Notes: generated from the sequence alone by a model not told the origin. A DNA stretch of 64,000 nt from Chitinophaga sp. Cy-1792 (GCF_011752935.1 NZ_VWWO01000001.1:496001-560000); one strand, 5' to 3'. Shown: positions 40,666 to 50,496, numbered from the stretch's first letter. Program-made: numbers and translations.

Positions 40666-43600
40666 TTAAAAATTAATTTCCAGACCAGCGAACCATTTTC
40701 TGGCAATAGGATACTTGAAACTATTGATACCACGGTCGTCTACCTCAGGGTCGATACCTGAGAATCTGGTGAGGGTCCACAGGTTATCTCCACCAATAGA
40801 AATTCTGGCGTTGCCAATTTTCATGCGGTCGAGCCATTCGTGTGGCAGGGAGTAGCTCAGGTTTACGTTTCTCAGACGCAGGTAGCTACCATCTTCCAGG
40901 TAACGGGAGGATGGTTTGTTAGAGTATTTATTTCCGTTGAGTGTGTATTTAGGATGGGTGGCATTATCACCCGCTTTTTCCCAGCGGCTCCAGCCTTTAT
41001 CCAATTGCATCTGGTTGTACTGTGAGTAGGCGCCATCGTTATCCATCAGTTCTCTGGTTCCGTTATAAATCTGGTTGCCGGAAACAAAGGTGAAGAATGC
41101 AGACAACTGGAAGTTTTTATATGCGAATGTATTTCTGATACCTCCAAAGAATTTAGGAGATGCAGATCCTACATTTTGTAAAGTTGCATTATTATAATTG
41201 TTGGTAGCTGTTTTGGTTACTTTTCCGGTAGTTGGATCTTTAGTCACCTGTTCCCACAGCGGATCGCCATTTGCAGGATCTACACCCAGCCATTTACGCA
41301 TGTAGAAGGTACGCATATCCTGGCCTGTTTGCAGCCCAAAATAACCACTCATAGGATCAATGATCAGTGCCTGGTCGCCATAAAGTGAAACAATTTTGTT
41401 CTGATTGAAACCGATGTTGAAGTCGGTGCTCCATTTAAATTTACCGATCAGGTTCTCGGAGTTGATAGCAATTTCGATCCCTTTATTACGCACCTGGCCA
41501 ATGTTCATTGGTACAAAAGAGTAGCCCGCATTTGCTGGCAGCGGAACGTTGAACAACAGATCCTTATTATCTTTCTGGTACAATTCAAGGGTGAGGTTCA
41601 ATCTGTTCCAGAGGCCCAGGTCTATACCGAGGTTGGTATTGTAAGCCTTTTCCCAGGTAAGGTTAGGTACGCCTATCGTCAGTGGATAAATAGATGGCAG
41701 GCCGTTATATTGTGCTTTGGCCTGATATGAACCGATTGCCAGATAATCATCAATATTGGCGTTACCGGTAGTACCATAGCTCAGACGTACTTTCAGGTTG
41801 GAAATCTGTCTGATTTGTTTGATGAAATTTTCTTCAGAAGCAGCCCATGAAGCACCAAATGCGTAGAAGTTTCCATATTGGTTTGCATCACCAAAACGGG
41901 ATGAACCGTCACGTCTGAAAGAAGAAGTAAGGTAGTATTTATAAGCGTAGTTATAGTTTGCCTGTACGAAGTAAGAATTGAAAGCACGGTCAATTTTCAG
42001 GCCTTCAATCTTTTGAGGTGTTGCAGCTGCGTTTAATACATCTCTACCAGGAAGGATACCTTTACCGGTAGCGCTGTTGAACTGATAATTTACAGTCTGG
42101 AACTCAGCTCCGAGCAATCCATCAATATGGTGATCCTTTTTGATGGTATATCTTGCTTTCAACAGGTTAGAGCTGATATAGGTAGCAGAGTCGATACTAC
42201 CGTTATACAGTGTACCCAGGTCATCACCACCAGCGGATGTTCTGATGTCGCCGTTGTATTCTTCACGCTCATGGTAGGATTCAGCGCGGTTAGTGCTGCT
42301 GAAGGACAACCATTTGGTGATATCATATTCCAGTTTGAATAAACCTTCCAGCTGCTGGCGTCTCTTAGCGTCGTAGTTATACTGCTGATCATAGAGGAAG
42401 TTAACCTGATCCCTGTTATACCACACTGGCGCATTGATAGGATTAATTGGTTTCCCGTTGGCATCATATGGTTTATCCCATGGATTGTTAGTATAGTACT
42501 GGTACAACGAACCGCCGGAATTGTCATGGTCATTTTGTTGAGAAAATGCGACGTTGGCACTGATGCGGAACTTGTCATTGATATTGTGATCGAGGTTCAG
42601 ACGGCCGCTAAAGCGCTCCAGTCCTGTACCTCTGAGGATACCATCTTCTTTGTAATAGTTACCACCGAGGTAGAATTTAGTTTTTTCGCTACCTCCACTA
42701 GTGCTCAGCTCATAGTTCTGATTTGACGCAGTATGGAAGGCAAGTTTCTGCCAATCGGTGTTCAGGTTTCTGATGCCAGGGTCCATATTAGCGCCTGCAG
42801 CCTGTTGCAGATCGAATAACTGGGAACCATTCATCAGGTGGAAATGACCTGTATTTAATTGAGCTGAACCGATATTGGTGCGGAAGGTCGTCTGTGATTT
42901 ACCAGCTTTACCTCTTTTGGTAGTGATTACCATTACACCGTTTGCAGCGCGGGCACCATATAAAGTAGTGGCTGCCGCATCTTTCAGTACGGTTACAGAT
43001 TCGATATCACTCGGGTTAGGCAAACCTCCGATGATACCGTCCACTACGATCAGCGGCTGGTTGCCGGCAGTAAGCGTACCGTTACCACGGATACGGATTG
43101 TCGGTGCAGCAGCAGGATCTCCGGAGCTGCTACCTATAAATACACCGGATACTTTACCCTGCAGCATTTTATCCATACTGCTGGCGGTTACGTCTTTCAG
43201 TTTGGCAGCATTTACTACCTGTGCAGCACCCGTAAGGTTTTTCACGGTGGTAGTGGTATACCCCATTACAACTACTTCATCCAGCTTTTTAGTGTCTGGT
43301 TCTAGTTTGATACTTACCTGTGTACGGCCTTCCAGTCTGATTTTTTGCTGGATATAACCTACATAGGAACAAACCAGGGTAACGTTGTTATTCGGAGCAT
43401 TGATGGTGAAAGTACCGGTCGGATCTGTAACGGCACCTGCAGTGGTACCTTCAACGGTAATCGTTACACCTGGTAAAGCCTCGCCTGTTTTGGCATCGGT
43501 AACTTTACCGGTAATTTTTTCTGTGACAGCTTTTGCCGAAGGAGTAATTACAACCAGATTGTTTTCCAGCACTCGATAAGTTACATTCGACTTATCGAAG

Positions 43601-43896
43601 AGCATTCCAAGAATGTCATCTATCTTCTTTTCTTTCACATCTATGCTGACATTCTTATTCAGATCAGCAAAATCCTCATTGTAAAAAAAACGGTAGTTGC
43701 TGGAGTTCTCAATCAGTTTGAAAACTTCCTTCACGCGCTTATTTTCAGCAGAAACAGATGCTATTTTTTCTTGTGCAAAGGTGGTTGCAGATACCTGTAA
43801 GAATCCTCCGAAAATCAGCACACTGGTCAGTTTCGTCATACGCAATAATTTTCGCCTGGGACATAGAAATTCCGCCAGGTTTGAAGTGGATTTCAT
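40666..43896 (-). CDS. SusC/RagA-family TonB-linked outer-membrane transporter with STN domain
   Basis: 1076 residues. After a signal peptide, an STN (secretin/TonB short N-terminal) domain spans about residues 45-115 (VKEVFKLIENSSNYRFFYNE). A carboxypeptidase-regulatory-like domain follows at about 128-205 (ITGKVTDAKTGEALPGVTIT), then a TonB plug (VVVMGYTTTTVKNLTGAAQV to NGVMVITTKRGKAGK) and a beta barrel to the C-terminus. STN domains contact FecR anti-sigma proteins, and a FecR gene lies directly upstream, which predicts substrate-dependent signalling. It pairs with SusD. Confidence 0.97.
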   Translation of the reverse strand: MKSTSNLAEFLCPRRKLLRMTKLTSVLIFGGFLQVSATTFAQEKIASVSAENKRVKEVFKLIENSSNYRFFYNEDFADLNKNVSIDVKEKKIDDILGMLFDKSNVTYRVLENNLVVITPSAKAVTEKITGKVTDAKTGEALPGVTITVEGTTAGAVTDPTGTFTINAPNNNVTLVCSYVGYIQQKIRLEGRTQVSIKLEPDTKKLDEVVVMGYTTTTVKNLTGAAQVVNAAKLKDVTASSMDKMLQGKVSGVFIGSSSGDPAAAPTIRIRGNGTLTAGNQPLIVVDGIIGGLPNPSDIESVTVLKDAAATTLYGARAANGVMVITTKRGKAGKSQTTFRTNIGSAQLNTGHFHLMNGSQLFDLQQAAGANMDPGIRNLNTDWQKLAFHTASNQNYELSTSGGSEKTKFYLGGNYYKEDGILRGTGLERFSGRLNLDHNINDKFRISANVAFSQQNDHDNSGGSLYQYYTNNPWDKPYDANGKPINPINAPVWYNRDQVNFLYDQQYNYDAKRRQQLEGLFKLEYDITKWLSFSSTNRAESYHEREEYNGDIRTSAGGDDLGTLYNGSIDSATYISSNLLKARYTIKKDHHIDGLLGAEFQTVNYQFNSATGKGILPGRDVLNAAATPQKIEGLKIDRAFNSYFVQANYNYAYKYYLTSSFRRDGSSRFGDANQYGNFYAFGASWAASEENFIKQIRQISNLKVRLSYGTTGNANIDDYLAIGSYQAKAQYNGLPSIYPLTIGVPNLTWEKAYNTNLGIDLGLWNRLNLTLELYQKDNKDLLFNVPLPANAGYSFVPMNIGQVRNKGIEIAINSENLIGKFKWSTDFNIGFNQNKIVSLYGDQALIIDPMSGYFGLQTGQDMRTFYMRKWLGVDPANGDPLWEQVTKDPTTGKVTKTATNNYNNATLQNVGSASPKFFGGIRNTFAYKNFQLSAFFTFVSGNQIYNGTRELMDNDGAYSQYNQMQLDKGWSRWEKAGDNATHPKYTLNGNKYSNKPSSRYLEDGSYLRLRNVNLSYSLPHEWLDRMKIGNARISIGGDNLWTLTRFSGIDPEVDDRGINSFKYPIARKWFAGLEINF

Positions 43897-43978
43897 AAAC
43901 TTGTAAAGATTTTAGTTAAACGAATAGTTACAGTAGGATGTCCGTCGCAAAGACTTCCTACAAAAAGTGATGTTCGTC

Positions 43979-44011
43979 AATTGGGGTAAGTCGCATTACC
44001 CCAATTTTTTT
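43979..44011 (+). other. Hairpin between fecR and susC, oriented away from them
   Basis: Perfect 11-bp inverted repeat (43979-43989 with 43996-44006, loop of 6) followed by a T-run in the plus direction. It would terminate a plus-strand transcript, but all surrounding genes are on the minus strand. It might stop an antisense RNA or act as an RNA-stability hairpin at the 5' side of susC. Confidence 0.6.
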
Positions 44012-44108
44012 AGTTGTTCATATCGTGCATTAAGCTTGTTTTTACAGGTGACAAAAATGTAGTTTTCCCTTGTTCACTTTATTGCAAAACTTCTTATATA
44101 CTCCTTTA

Positions 44109-45212
44109 TTATTTATTGAATTTAAACGCGTTAGAATATTTCTCCTTTAATGTTTCATCTAACGACAACATTACTACTCCTGCTTCTATTCTATATTGAA
44201 GCGGGGCAGTCAGCTTGAGAATATTCAGTACCTGTTCCAGTGTTTCCTGACGGAAAGTGCCACTGAACTTATACTTTTTCAGTTCTTCATTTTGAAAGAC
44301 CACCTGTACATTGAATTTTCTTTCCATTGTTACTGCCAGTTCTTCAAGCGATTGTGAGGCGATGATCCAGCTACCATCTTTCCATGCAGTATAGATTTCA
44401 GTATTGTTCACTTCTTTACTCACTACTGGTGTTGGCTGTTTTTCAGGTTCTTTTTCATTGTCGGTTTTGTGCGCTTGCTGTACGGACACAGGTTTTTCAT
44501 ATACAACGTGTTCATGTGGTTTCATGACCACATTAAACGGCTGGCGGGTGGAAGAACCGTCAATCTTTACCTCCCCATCGATCAGGGTGGTTACAACTGT
44601 TTTTTCCTCCGGGTAGGCCTTCACGTTAAAGGAAGTCCCCAGCGCCAGTATCCTCAAATCAGAAGCCTTTACAGTAAAGGGTTTCTGCGGATTTGTATGT
44701 ACTTTAAAAAATGCTTCTCCTTCCAGATTTACTTCTCTCCTAAGTGTATTGTATGATTGCGCATATTGCAGTTTACTTCCTGCGTTCAGCCATACTTCTG
44801 TTCCATCCGAAAGTTCGATTCTGGTTGTTGCTCCTTTAGGGCTGGTGATGGTCACCATGTCGCTGCCGGAGCCTTTATTTCCTTGTTTTTCAGACCATGC
44901 CAGCATGGCCCCGCCTCCCAACAGGAAAGGCAGTATAAAAGATGCGGCTATACGAACGGCCCTTTTCCATTTTGAAAAATTATCAGCAGGTGGTACAATT
45001 TGCCCGTGAAGCTCTTTCCAGGCACTCAGGGTATCATAGCCTCCTGATTTGGCAGCTGCTGTCCATGCTTCACGCAGTTCGAGAAAATGCAGGCGATTGG
45101 CCATACTTAGCTCAATCCAGTCTTCCAACTGCTGTTGTTCAGATGCGGAAATATCTCCGGATAGGAATGCAGCAATCAGTTCATCCATTTCCTCGCGTGA
45201 ATAGTTAGTCAT
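44109..45212 (-). CDS. FecR-family anti-sigma factor
   Basis: 367 residues. The N-terminal cytoplasmic part (EEMDELIAAFLSGDISASEQ) should hold the ECF sigma factor, a transmembrane helix spans about residues 86-107, and the periplasmic FecR domain follows (about 118-215, IELSDGTEVWLNAGSKLQYA). The C-terminal DUF4974-like STN fold is at about 290-355 (TMERKFNVQVVFQNEEL). It is upstream of susC and downstream of the ECF sigma gene with an 86-bp gap, the classic Bacteroidota arrangement. Confidence 0.95.
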   Translation of the reverse strand: MTNYSREEMDELIAAFLSGDISASEQQQLEDWIELSMANRLHFLELREAWTAAAKSGGYDTLSAWKELHGQIVPPADNFSKWKRAVRIAASFILPFLLGGGAMLAWSEKQGNKGSGSDMVTITSPKGATTRIELSDGTEVWLNAGSKLQYAQSYNTLRREVNLEGEAFFKVHTNPQKPFTVKASDLRILALGTSFNVKAYPEEKTVVTTLIDGEVKIDGSSTRQPFNVVMKPHEHVVYEKPVSVQQAHKTDNEKEPEKQPTPVVSKEVNNTEIYTAWKDGSWIIASQSLEELAVTMERKFNVQVVFQNEELKKYKFSGTFRQETLEQVLNILKLTAPLQYRIEAGVVMLSLDETLKEKYSNAFKFNK

Positions 45213-45298
45213 AACCAGAACAAATCATTTAATTAGACAATCGCCGATTGCCGATAGGGTGACAAGAAGAAAAAAAAGTTTCCAATTATTTAATATTG

Positions 45299-45919
45299 CT
45301 ACTTCAGTAAAGGCAGCAATTCGTCCCGAAGCCTTTTAAGGGCGCGGGTCATTTGTGTTTTCACCGTGTTGATGGAGATGCCCAGATGGCGGGAAATTTC
45401 CGGATAACTAAGTTGTTCGAATCTGCTAAGCCTGAATATATCCTGGCACTGTGGCGGCAATCTGCGGATGGCATTCTCCACCATGCCTTCCATTTCCGTA
45501 CGTTCCAGGTTTTCTGATGGATCGTGAGGTACAGGCAAGCTCATTAAGGTTGTACGTGACTCTATCTGGCGCAATAACTCAGAACCGTACCTGTCGCGGA
45601 TTTTGGCTTGCTTAAGGTAATTGAGTGCGTTATTTTGCACTGCTCTGTATAGATAGGCTTTTGCTGAAACCTCAATTTTTATTTCTTCATAGCGCTCCCA
45701 GATCTTCAGAAATGTATCCTGTACAATTTCTTCTGCCAGTTCTCTTCTTCCAACAAAATCAAATGCAAAAGTGCAGAGTGCATCATAGTGCACCTTGAAT
45801 AGTGATTCAAAGTTGATTAGTTCACTGTTGTTAGTGGCAATATTTAATATCCTATTCTCCAAAGTATGGCTGGCAATACGAGCGTGTTCACTGTGGCGAA
45901 AAGATACGACATCCTGCAT
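45299..45919 (-). CDS. ECF sigma factor of the Sus-type locus
   Basis: 206 residues. Region 2 spans about residues 35-100 (LFKVHYDALCTFAFDFVGRR, EEIVQDTFLKIWERYEEIKI) and region 4 about 140-205 (RLPPQCQDIFRLSRFEQLSY, LGISINTVKTQMTRALKRLR). It should drive the susC-susD genes when released by the FecR protein. The ATG at 45919 lies inside the fabG terminator stem. A TTG at codon 21 (LENRILNI) is a possible alternative start, so the start is uncertain. Confidence 0.92.
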   Translation of the reverse strand: MQDVVSFRHSEHARIASHTLENRILNIATNNSELINFESLFKVHYDALCTFAFDFVGRRELAEEIVQDTFLKIWERYEEIKIEVSAKAYLYRAVQNNALNYLKQAKIRDRYGSELLRQIESRTTLMSLPVPHDPSENLERTEMEGMVENAIRRLPPQCQDIFRLSRFEQLSYPEISRHLGISINTVKTQMTRALKRLRDELLPLLK

Positions 45920-45959
45920 TAATAAAAAACGCGGATTTAGATCCGCGTTTTTTATTAAT
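45918..45959 (-). terminator. Terminator of fabG, overlapping the ECF sigma start
   Basis: Perfect 19-bp inverted repeat (45918-45936 with 45941-45959, loop TTAG), with A/T runs in the outer stem on both sides. It lies 23 bp past the fabG stop and includes the annotated ATG of the sigma gene. Confidence 0.92.
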
Positions 45960-45982
45960 ATAAGTAATTTATAATGTTGCGA

Positions 45983-46732
45983 TTACATGCATAATCCGCC
46001 GCAAGCACTGATAGTCTGACCTGTAACATAGGAGCTCATATCAGAAGCGAGGAAGAGGCAAACGTTGGCAATATCTTCTGGTGTTCCGAAGCGTGCCAGT
46101 GGAATTTGCTGGATGTAGTTAGTAGCAGCTTCACCTTCTTTCAGGTAGCTGGTCATATCTGTTTCGATGAAACCAGGCGCTACTGCATTTACACGGATAT
46201 TGCGGCTACCCATTTCCTGTGCAATAGATTTGGTAAAGCCGATAATACCAGCTTTAGAAGCGGCATAGCTGCTTTGGCCGGCATTACCCATGATACCGAT
46301 TACAGAACTCATGTTGATGATGGATCCGCTTTTCGCTTTCATCATCGGACGAATAACCTGTTTAGTCATGTTGTACACGCTTTTCAGGTTGATATTCATC
46401 ACATCGTCCCACTGATCAGGACTCATGCGCAGCAGGAGATTATCTTTAGAAATACCGGCGTTATTTACGCAGATATCGATGGCACCAAATTCTTTCAGAA
46501 CATCTGCAACCAGTGTTTCACATTCTTCAAAAACACCAGCATTGGATTTATATGCTTTCGCTTTTACGCCAAAAGCCTTCAGCTTGTCTTCCAATATTTT
46601 AGCCTTTTCATCGGAGCTTACATATGTGAAAGCCACATGAGCGCCCTGCGCCGCAAATTTTAAGGCAATCGCTTCACCGATACCACGGCTGGCGCCTGTT
46701 ACAATCGCTACTTTGTTCTCCAGTAATTTCAT
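45983..46732 (-). CDS. fabG: 3-oxoacyl-[acyl-carrier-protein] reductase
   Basis: 249 residues. It is a short-chain dehydrogenase of fatty-acid elongation that uses NADPH. The cofactor motif TGASRGIG is at residues 12-19, and the catalytic set is Ser142/Ser143, Tyr156 and Lys160 within QSSYAASKAGIIG, with Asn114 in MNINLKSVYN. It closes with NAVAPGFIETDM. It is on the minus strand and follows the GH3-family gene by 18 bp; the strong terminator stands after it. Confidence 0.96.
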   Translation of the reverse strand: MKLLENKVAIVTGASRGIGEAIALKFAAQGAHVAFTYVSSDEKAKILEDKLKAFGVKAKAYKSNAGVFEECETLVADVLKEFGAIDICVNNAGISKDNLLLRMSPDQWDDVMNINLKSVYNMTKQVIRPMMKAKSGSIINMSSVIGIMGNAGQSSYAASKAGIIGFTKSIAQEMGSRNIRVNAVAPGFIETDMTSYLKEGEAATNYIQQIPLARFGTPEDIANVCLFLASDMSSYVTGQTISACGGLCM

Positions 46733-46750
46733 GTTATAGTTGATAGGTTT

Positions 46751-48283
46751 TTAAGCTTTCATATTGGCTGCCGCAAAACGCAGAATTTCTTCCAGGTAAT
46801 TACGGTCGTTATTCAATCTTGGTATTTTATGCTGTCCGCCCAGCTTTCCTTTACTTTTCAGGAATTCACAGAAGGTGCCTTGTGGCATCACATGTACAAC
46901 CGGCATTCTCAATGCTATATCCTTATGACGTTTTGCTTCGTAGTCGGAATTGATGGTTTTCAGCGTTGCATCCAGGACGTTAGTGAAGTGTTCCAGGTTG
47001 TCCGGCATTACTTCAAACTCAACAAGCCATTCATGGCCACCGTTGCCGTTGTCACTGAAATACACCGGTGCTGCTGTATAATCGTTTACAACCGCTCCTG
47101 TTGCTTCGCTGGCTTTAGCCACTGCAATATCGGAGTTTTCCACAATTACTTCCTCACCAAAGGCATTGATGAAGGATTTGGTACGGCCACTCACCTTAAT
47201 TCTGTATGGCAGCAGTGAAGTAAATTGAATGGTATCTCCTACCAGGTATCTCCAAAGTCCGCCATTGGTGCTGATGATAAGGGCGTAGTTTTTACCCAGC
47301 TCCACTTCCTGCAGTTGCAGGGTTTTAGGATTTTCCTTACCCAGCTCTTCCATTGGCATGAATTCATAGAAGATGCCATGGTTGAGGAATAACAATAATC
47401 CTTCTTCTCCTACTACATCCTGTGCGGCAAAGAATCCTTCTGATGCATTATAGGTTTCCTGGTAATACATCATCGGCTTGCGGATCAGCTTCTTGAACTG
47501 CTCACGGTATGGGGTGAAGCTCACACCTCCGTGCATATACAATTCAATACTTGGCCATACGTCGGCCAGGTTGTCTGTTCCTGTAAGTTCAAAAATTCTT
47601 TTGATGAGAACAATGGTCCAGGTCGGAACACCGGCAATACTGGTTACATTTTCATGTATAACAGCGTTGGCCATACGTTCTATTTTCTCTTCCCATTCGT
47701 CCATCAGGGCTATGGAAAGGTCCGGGGTACGGATCATATTTCCATAGAACGGCATGTTTTGCAGCATCACCGCACTGAGGTCGCCAAAGTAAGAGTCGCT
47801 GCCTTCGGATAATTTATTTACCTGATGACTTCCGCCTATCACCAGTGATTTACCGGTAAGCAGGTCAGAATCAGGGAAATTATTATAGTATAAGGTAAGT
47901 ACATCTCTTCCTGAACGATAATGACATTCGTCCAGACTTTCAACAGTTACAGGAATAAATTTGCTCTTGTCAGCAGTAGTGCCGCTGGATTTAGCGAACC
48001 ATTTTATCGGGGTATTCCAGAGAATATTCTGCTGTCCTTCCATCACGCGCTGGATATACGGCTTGATGGTATCATATGTATGAATAGGGACCGCCTGTTT
48101 ATATTCATCTATCTTATAAATTTTGGAAAAACCATGTTGTTTTCCAAATTCAGTATACTGCGCTGCACTGATAAGGTTTTGGAATACCTGCTGCTGCACC
48201 TGGACAGGATACTGCATAAAATGGGCTATACGCCCCATGCGCAGTCTGGCCAATTGTGATATTGCAGGACTTAATATTCTCAT
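46751..48283 (-). CDS. GH3 auxin-responsive-promoter-family protein (adenylate-forming fold)
   Basis: 510 residues from the ATG at 48283; the longer reading overlaps lptB and is rejected. The protein matches the bacterial GH3 family: KWFAKSSGTTADKSKFIPVT with the ATP-binding loop near residue 97-116, LADVWPSIELYMHGGVSF, MMYYQETYNASEGFFAAQ and WRYLVGDTIQFTSLLPYRIK. Plant members join amino acids to hormones; bacterial substrates are unknown. It is 22 bp downstream of lptB and upstream of fabG on the same strand. Confidence 0.9.
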   Translation of the reverse strand: MRILSPAISQLARLRMGRIAHFMQYPVQVQQQVFQNLISAAQYTEFGKQHGFSKIYKIDEYKQAVPIHTYDTIKPYIQRVMEGQQNILWNTPIKWFAKSSGTTADKSKFIPVTVESLDECHYRSGRDVLTLYYNNFPDSDLLTGKSLVIGGSHQVNKLSEGSDSYFGDLSAVMLQNMPFYGNMIRTPDLSIALMDEWEEKIERMANAVIHENVTSIAGVPTWTIVLIKRIFELTGTDNLADVWPSIELYMHGGVSFTPYREQFKKLIRKPMMYYQETYNASEGFFAAQDVVGEEGLLLFLNHGIFYEFMPMEELGKENPKTLQLQEVELGKNYALIISTNGGLWRYLVGDTIQFTSLLPYRIKVSGRTKSFINAFGEEVIVENSDIAVAKASEATGAVVNDYTAAPVYFSDNGNGGHEWLVEFEVMPDNLEHFTNVLDATLKTINSDYEAKRHKDIALRMPVVHVMPQGTFCEFLKSKGKLGGQHKIPRLNNDRNYLEEILRFAAANMKA

Positions 48284-48305
48284 ATAGGATTGCGGTGGGA
48301 ATGTA

Positions 48306-49070
48306 TTATTGTTGTTTAGCTGCTTCGTCCAGATAATTTTTACGGCGCAGAATGAAATTCTGGCCAAGATACACTTTTCTCACTTGTTCGTCCTCTGCCA
48401 GATCTTCTGCTGATCCCGATTTGAGGATTTTTCCCTCAAATAACAGATAAGCCCTGTCTGTAATAGATAGCGTTTCCTGTACGTTGTGGTCAGTAATCAG
48501 AATACCAATATTCTTGTATTTCAGTTTGGCTACAATAGACTGAATATCCTCTACGGCGATAGGGTCAATACCTGCAAATGGTTCGTCCAGCAGGATGAAT
48601 TTAGGGTCTACGGCCAGTGCACGCGCAATTTCCGTACGGCGGCGTTCGCCACCACTGAGTACGTCTCCGGGGCTCTTTCTAACGTGTTGCAAACGGAATT
48701 CTGTTAATAATGATTCCAGTTTGTCTTTCTGTTCCGCCCTTTTCAGGTTGGTCATCTCTAAAACGGCTGCAATATTGTCTTCTACGCTGAGCTTACGGAA
48801 TACAGATGCCTCCTGTGGAAGGTACCCAATACCCATTTTTGCTCTTTTGTACATAGGCAACTTGGTGATATTCAGATCGTTAAGATAAACATTACCTTCA
48901 TCCGGCTTAATCAGGCCTACTACCATGTAAAAAGATGTGGTTTTACCCGCACCGTTAGGACCCAGCAGTCCTACTATCTCGCCCTGCGATACTTCTACAG
49001 AAACGTGATTTACTACGGTTCTGGCGCCATAACGCTTTACAAGCTGGTCTGTATGTATTCTTAGTGCCAT
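48306..49070 (-). CDS. lptB: LPS export ABC transporter ATP-binding protein
   Basis: 254 residues from the ATG at 49070. LptB powers extraction of LPS from the inner membrane toward the Lpt bridge. Walker A is GPNGAGKTT at residues 37-45, the signature is [15 protein letters not shown], Walker B is [13 protein letters not shown] and the switch His is in ILITDHNV. Its start and signature match LptB rather than other ABC ATPases. Two TAnnTTTG-like elements (49076-49083 and 49085-49092, minus strand) are close upstream. Confidence 0.94.
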   Translation of the reverse strand: MALRIHTDQLVKRYGARTVVNHVSVEVSQGEIVGLLGPNGAGKTTSFYMVVGLIKPDEGNVYLNDLNITKLPMYKRAKMGIGYLPQEASVFRKLSVEDNIAAVLEMTNLKRAEQKDKLESLLTEFRLQHVRKSPGDVLSGGERRRTEIARALAVDPKFILLDEPFAGIDPIAVEDIQSIVAKLKYKNIGILITDHNVQETLSITDRAYLLFEGKILKSGSAEDLAEDEQVRKVYLGQNFILRRKNYLDEAAKQQ

Positions 49071-49075
49071 ATTTT

Positions 49076-49092
49076 CAAACTTAGCAAAATTA
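49076..49092 (-). promoter_or_regulatory. Two overlapping candidate -7 elements of lptB
   Basis: On the minus strand, TAATTTTG (49085-49092) and TAAGTTTG (49076-49083) both fit TAnnTTTG. They end 14 and 5 bp before the ATG. No -33 TTTG at the expected distance was found. Confidence 0.35.
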
Positions 49093-49196
49093 AACAATTC
49101 ATCCACTTAGCCTAGTTATAGTTATCATAAGATCAAAAATGGTACTTTTTTACCCGGATGTAGTAAATTAGCAATACTAATGCTGCAACTGATCAT

Positions 49197-50150
49197 ATGA
49201 AAGTAATCGAACATATCACTCAGGCCAAAGATACCCTTATCTCTTTTGAAGTGTTGCCTCCCCTGAAAGGCAAAAGCATTGAATCCATCTACGAGCACCT
49301 CGATCCCCTGATGGAATTCAAGCCGGCATTCGTCAACGTCACCTACCACCGCTCGGAACATATGTTCAAGAAAAAAACCGACGGCTCCTTCGAAAAGGTA
49401 GAAATCCGCAAACGCCCGGGCACCGTTGGTATCTGCGCAGCAATCATGAACCATTATAACGTCAGTACCGTCCCTCATCTTATCTGTGGTGGCTTCAGCA
49501 AAGAAGAAACAGAGAACGCATTGATCGATCTGGCGTTTATTGGAATAGATAACGTATTGGTACTCAGAGGAGACGCTCCTAAAAATGAATCTTTCTTTGA
49601 GCCTGACCCGCACGGACACAGTTACGCCAGCGAACTCCTCGAACAGGTGGTACATATGAATAATGGCATTTACCTGGAAGATGACCTGCAAGGTGGCGTA
49701 AAAACAAATTTCTGCATCGGCGTAGCCGGATACCCGGAAAAACATGCCGAAGCCCCCAATATGCAGACAGACCTCCTGAACCTGAAAAGAAAAGTGGAAG
49801 GCGGCGCCGATTACATCGTTACACAGATGTTTTTCGATAACCAGAAATATTTCGACTTCGTAAATAAATGCAGGGAAATTGGCATTACCGTCCCTATCAT
49901 ACCAGGGCTGAAACCATTAACCACCCGGAAGCAACTGAGTATCCTGCCGCGTACCTTCAACGTAGATATCCCGACAGATTTCTCCAATGAAATCCTGAAA
50001 TGTAAAACCGATAAAGAGGTAGAACAGGTAGGTACCGAATGGCTGATCGCACAATCGAAAGAACTGAAGGCACATGGCGTACCCGTATTACACTATTATA
50101 CACTGGGAAAACCTAAAGTGGTCAGACAGGCAGTGGAAGCTATTTTCTAA
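49197..50150 (+). CDS. metF: 5,10-methylenetetrahydrofolate reductase
   Basis: 317 residues. It reduces methylene-THF to methyl-THF, the methyl donor for MetH; the two metH genes are 31 kb away. Signatures are LISFEVLPPLKGKS near the N-terminus (the catalytic Glu), VNVTYHRSEHM, VLVLRGDAP, and a C-terminal KRKVEGGADYIVTQMFFDNQ. It is divergent from lptB, and a terminator follows. Confidence 0.95.
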   Translation: MKVIEHITQAKDTLISFEVLPPLKGKSIESIYEHLDPLMEFKPAFVNVTYHRSEHMFKKKTDGSFEKVEIRKRPGTVGICAAIMNHYNVSTVPHLICGGFSKEETENALIDLAFIGIDNVLVLRGDAPKNESFFEPDPHGHSYASELLEQVVHMNNGIYLEDDLQGGVKTNFCIGVAGYPEKHAEAPNMQTDLLNLKRKVEGGADYIVTQMFFDNQKYFDFVNKCREIGITVPIIPGLKPLTTRKQLSILPRTFNVDIPTDFSNEILKCKTDKEVEQVGTEWLIAQSKELKAHGVPVLHYYTLGKPKVVRQAVEAIF

Positions 50151-50170
50151 AAATATTCATTTTAATAAAG

Positions 50171-50200
50171 AAAGGGAAGGACGTAAGTCTTTCCCTTTTT
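50171..50200 (+). terminator. Terminator of metF
   Basis: 12-bp stem with one G-T pair (50171-50182 with 50187-50198, loop GTAA) followed by a T-run. Confidence 0.88.
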
Positions 50201-50370
50201 TGCTTTCTTTCATATAAAAAATGCCATCATGTAGATACATAGTGGCATATCCCTATAACTGTCACACTTTTAATTTAACTGTCCAAGTGAGCAGCTCCCA
50301 CCCCTGGGAGCGGCGCTCAATACTATTAGACGCCTGTGCATTTATCTGCCCCTATTCATTTGTAAAAAAT

Positions 50371-50396
50371 AAAAAAGGGCTGCATAAGCAGCCCTT
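50371..50396 (-). terminator. Terminator of the 50497-51189 barrel gene
   Basis: 9-bp perfect stem (50375-50383 with 50388-50396, loop ATAA) with A residues on the plus strand at its left, a U-run for minus-strand RNA. It lies about 100 bp after the stop codon. Confidence 0.7.
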
Positions 50397-50496
50397 AAGA
50401 CGACGTACATAGCTGATAATTATTTTACACTTTGGGTAAATAAAAATATAATTATCAATATAATTCAGATATCTATATAAATCAATACTTTATAAA

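Larger units (their letters stand above)
50151..50496. other. 346-bp gap with two terminators
   Basis: Holds the metF terminator (50171-50198), a GCTCCCACCCCTGGGAGC palindrome near 50295 and the terminator-like hairpin at 50375-50396. A 63-codon open frame (50221-50412) shows no coding features and is not reported as a gene. Confidence 0.6.

Noticed and set aside
50221..50412. 63-codon open frame in the metF-barrel gap
   Set aside because: Cys/Pro-rich translation without features, overlapping a terminator hairpin.
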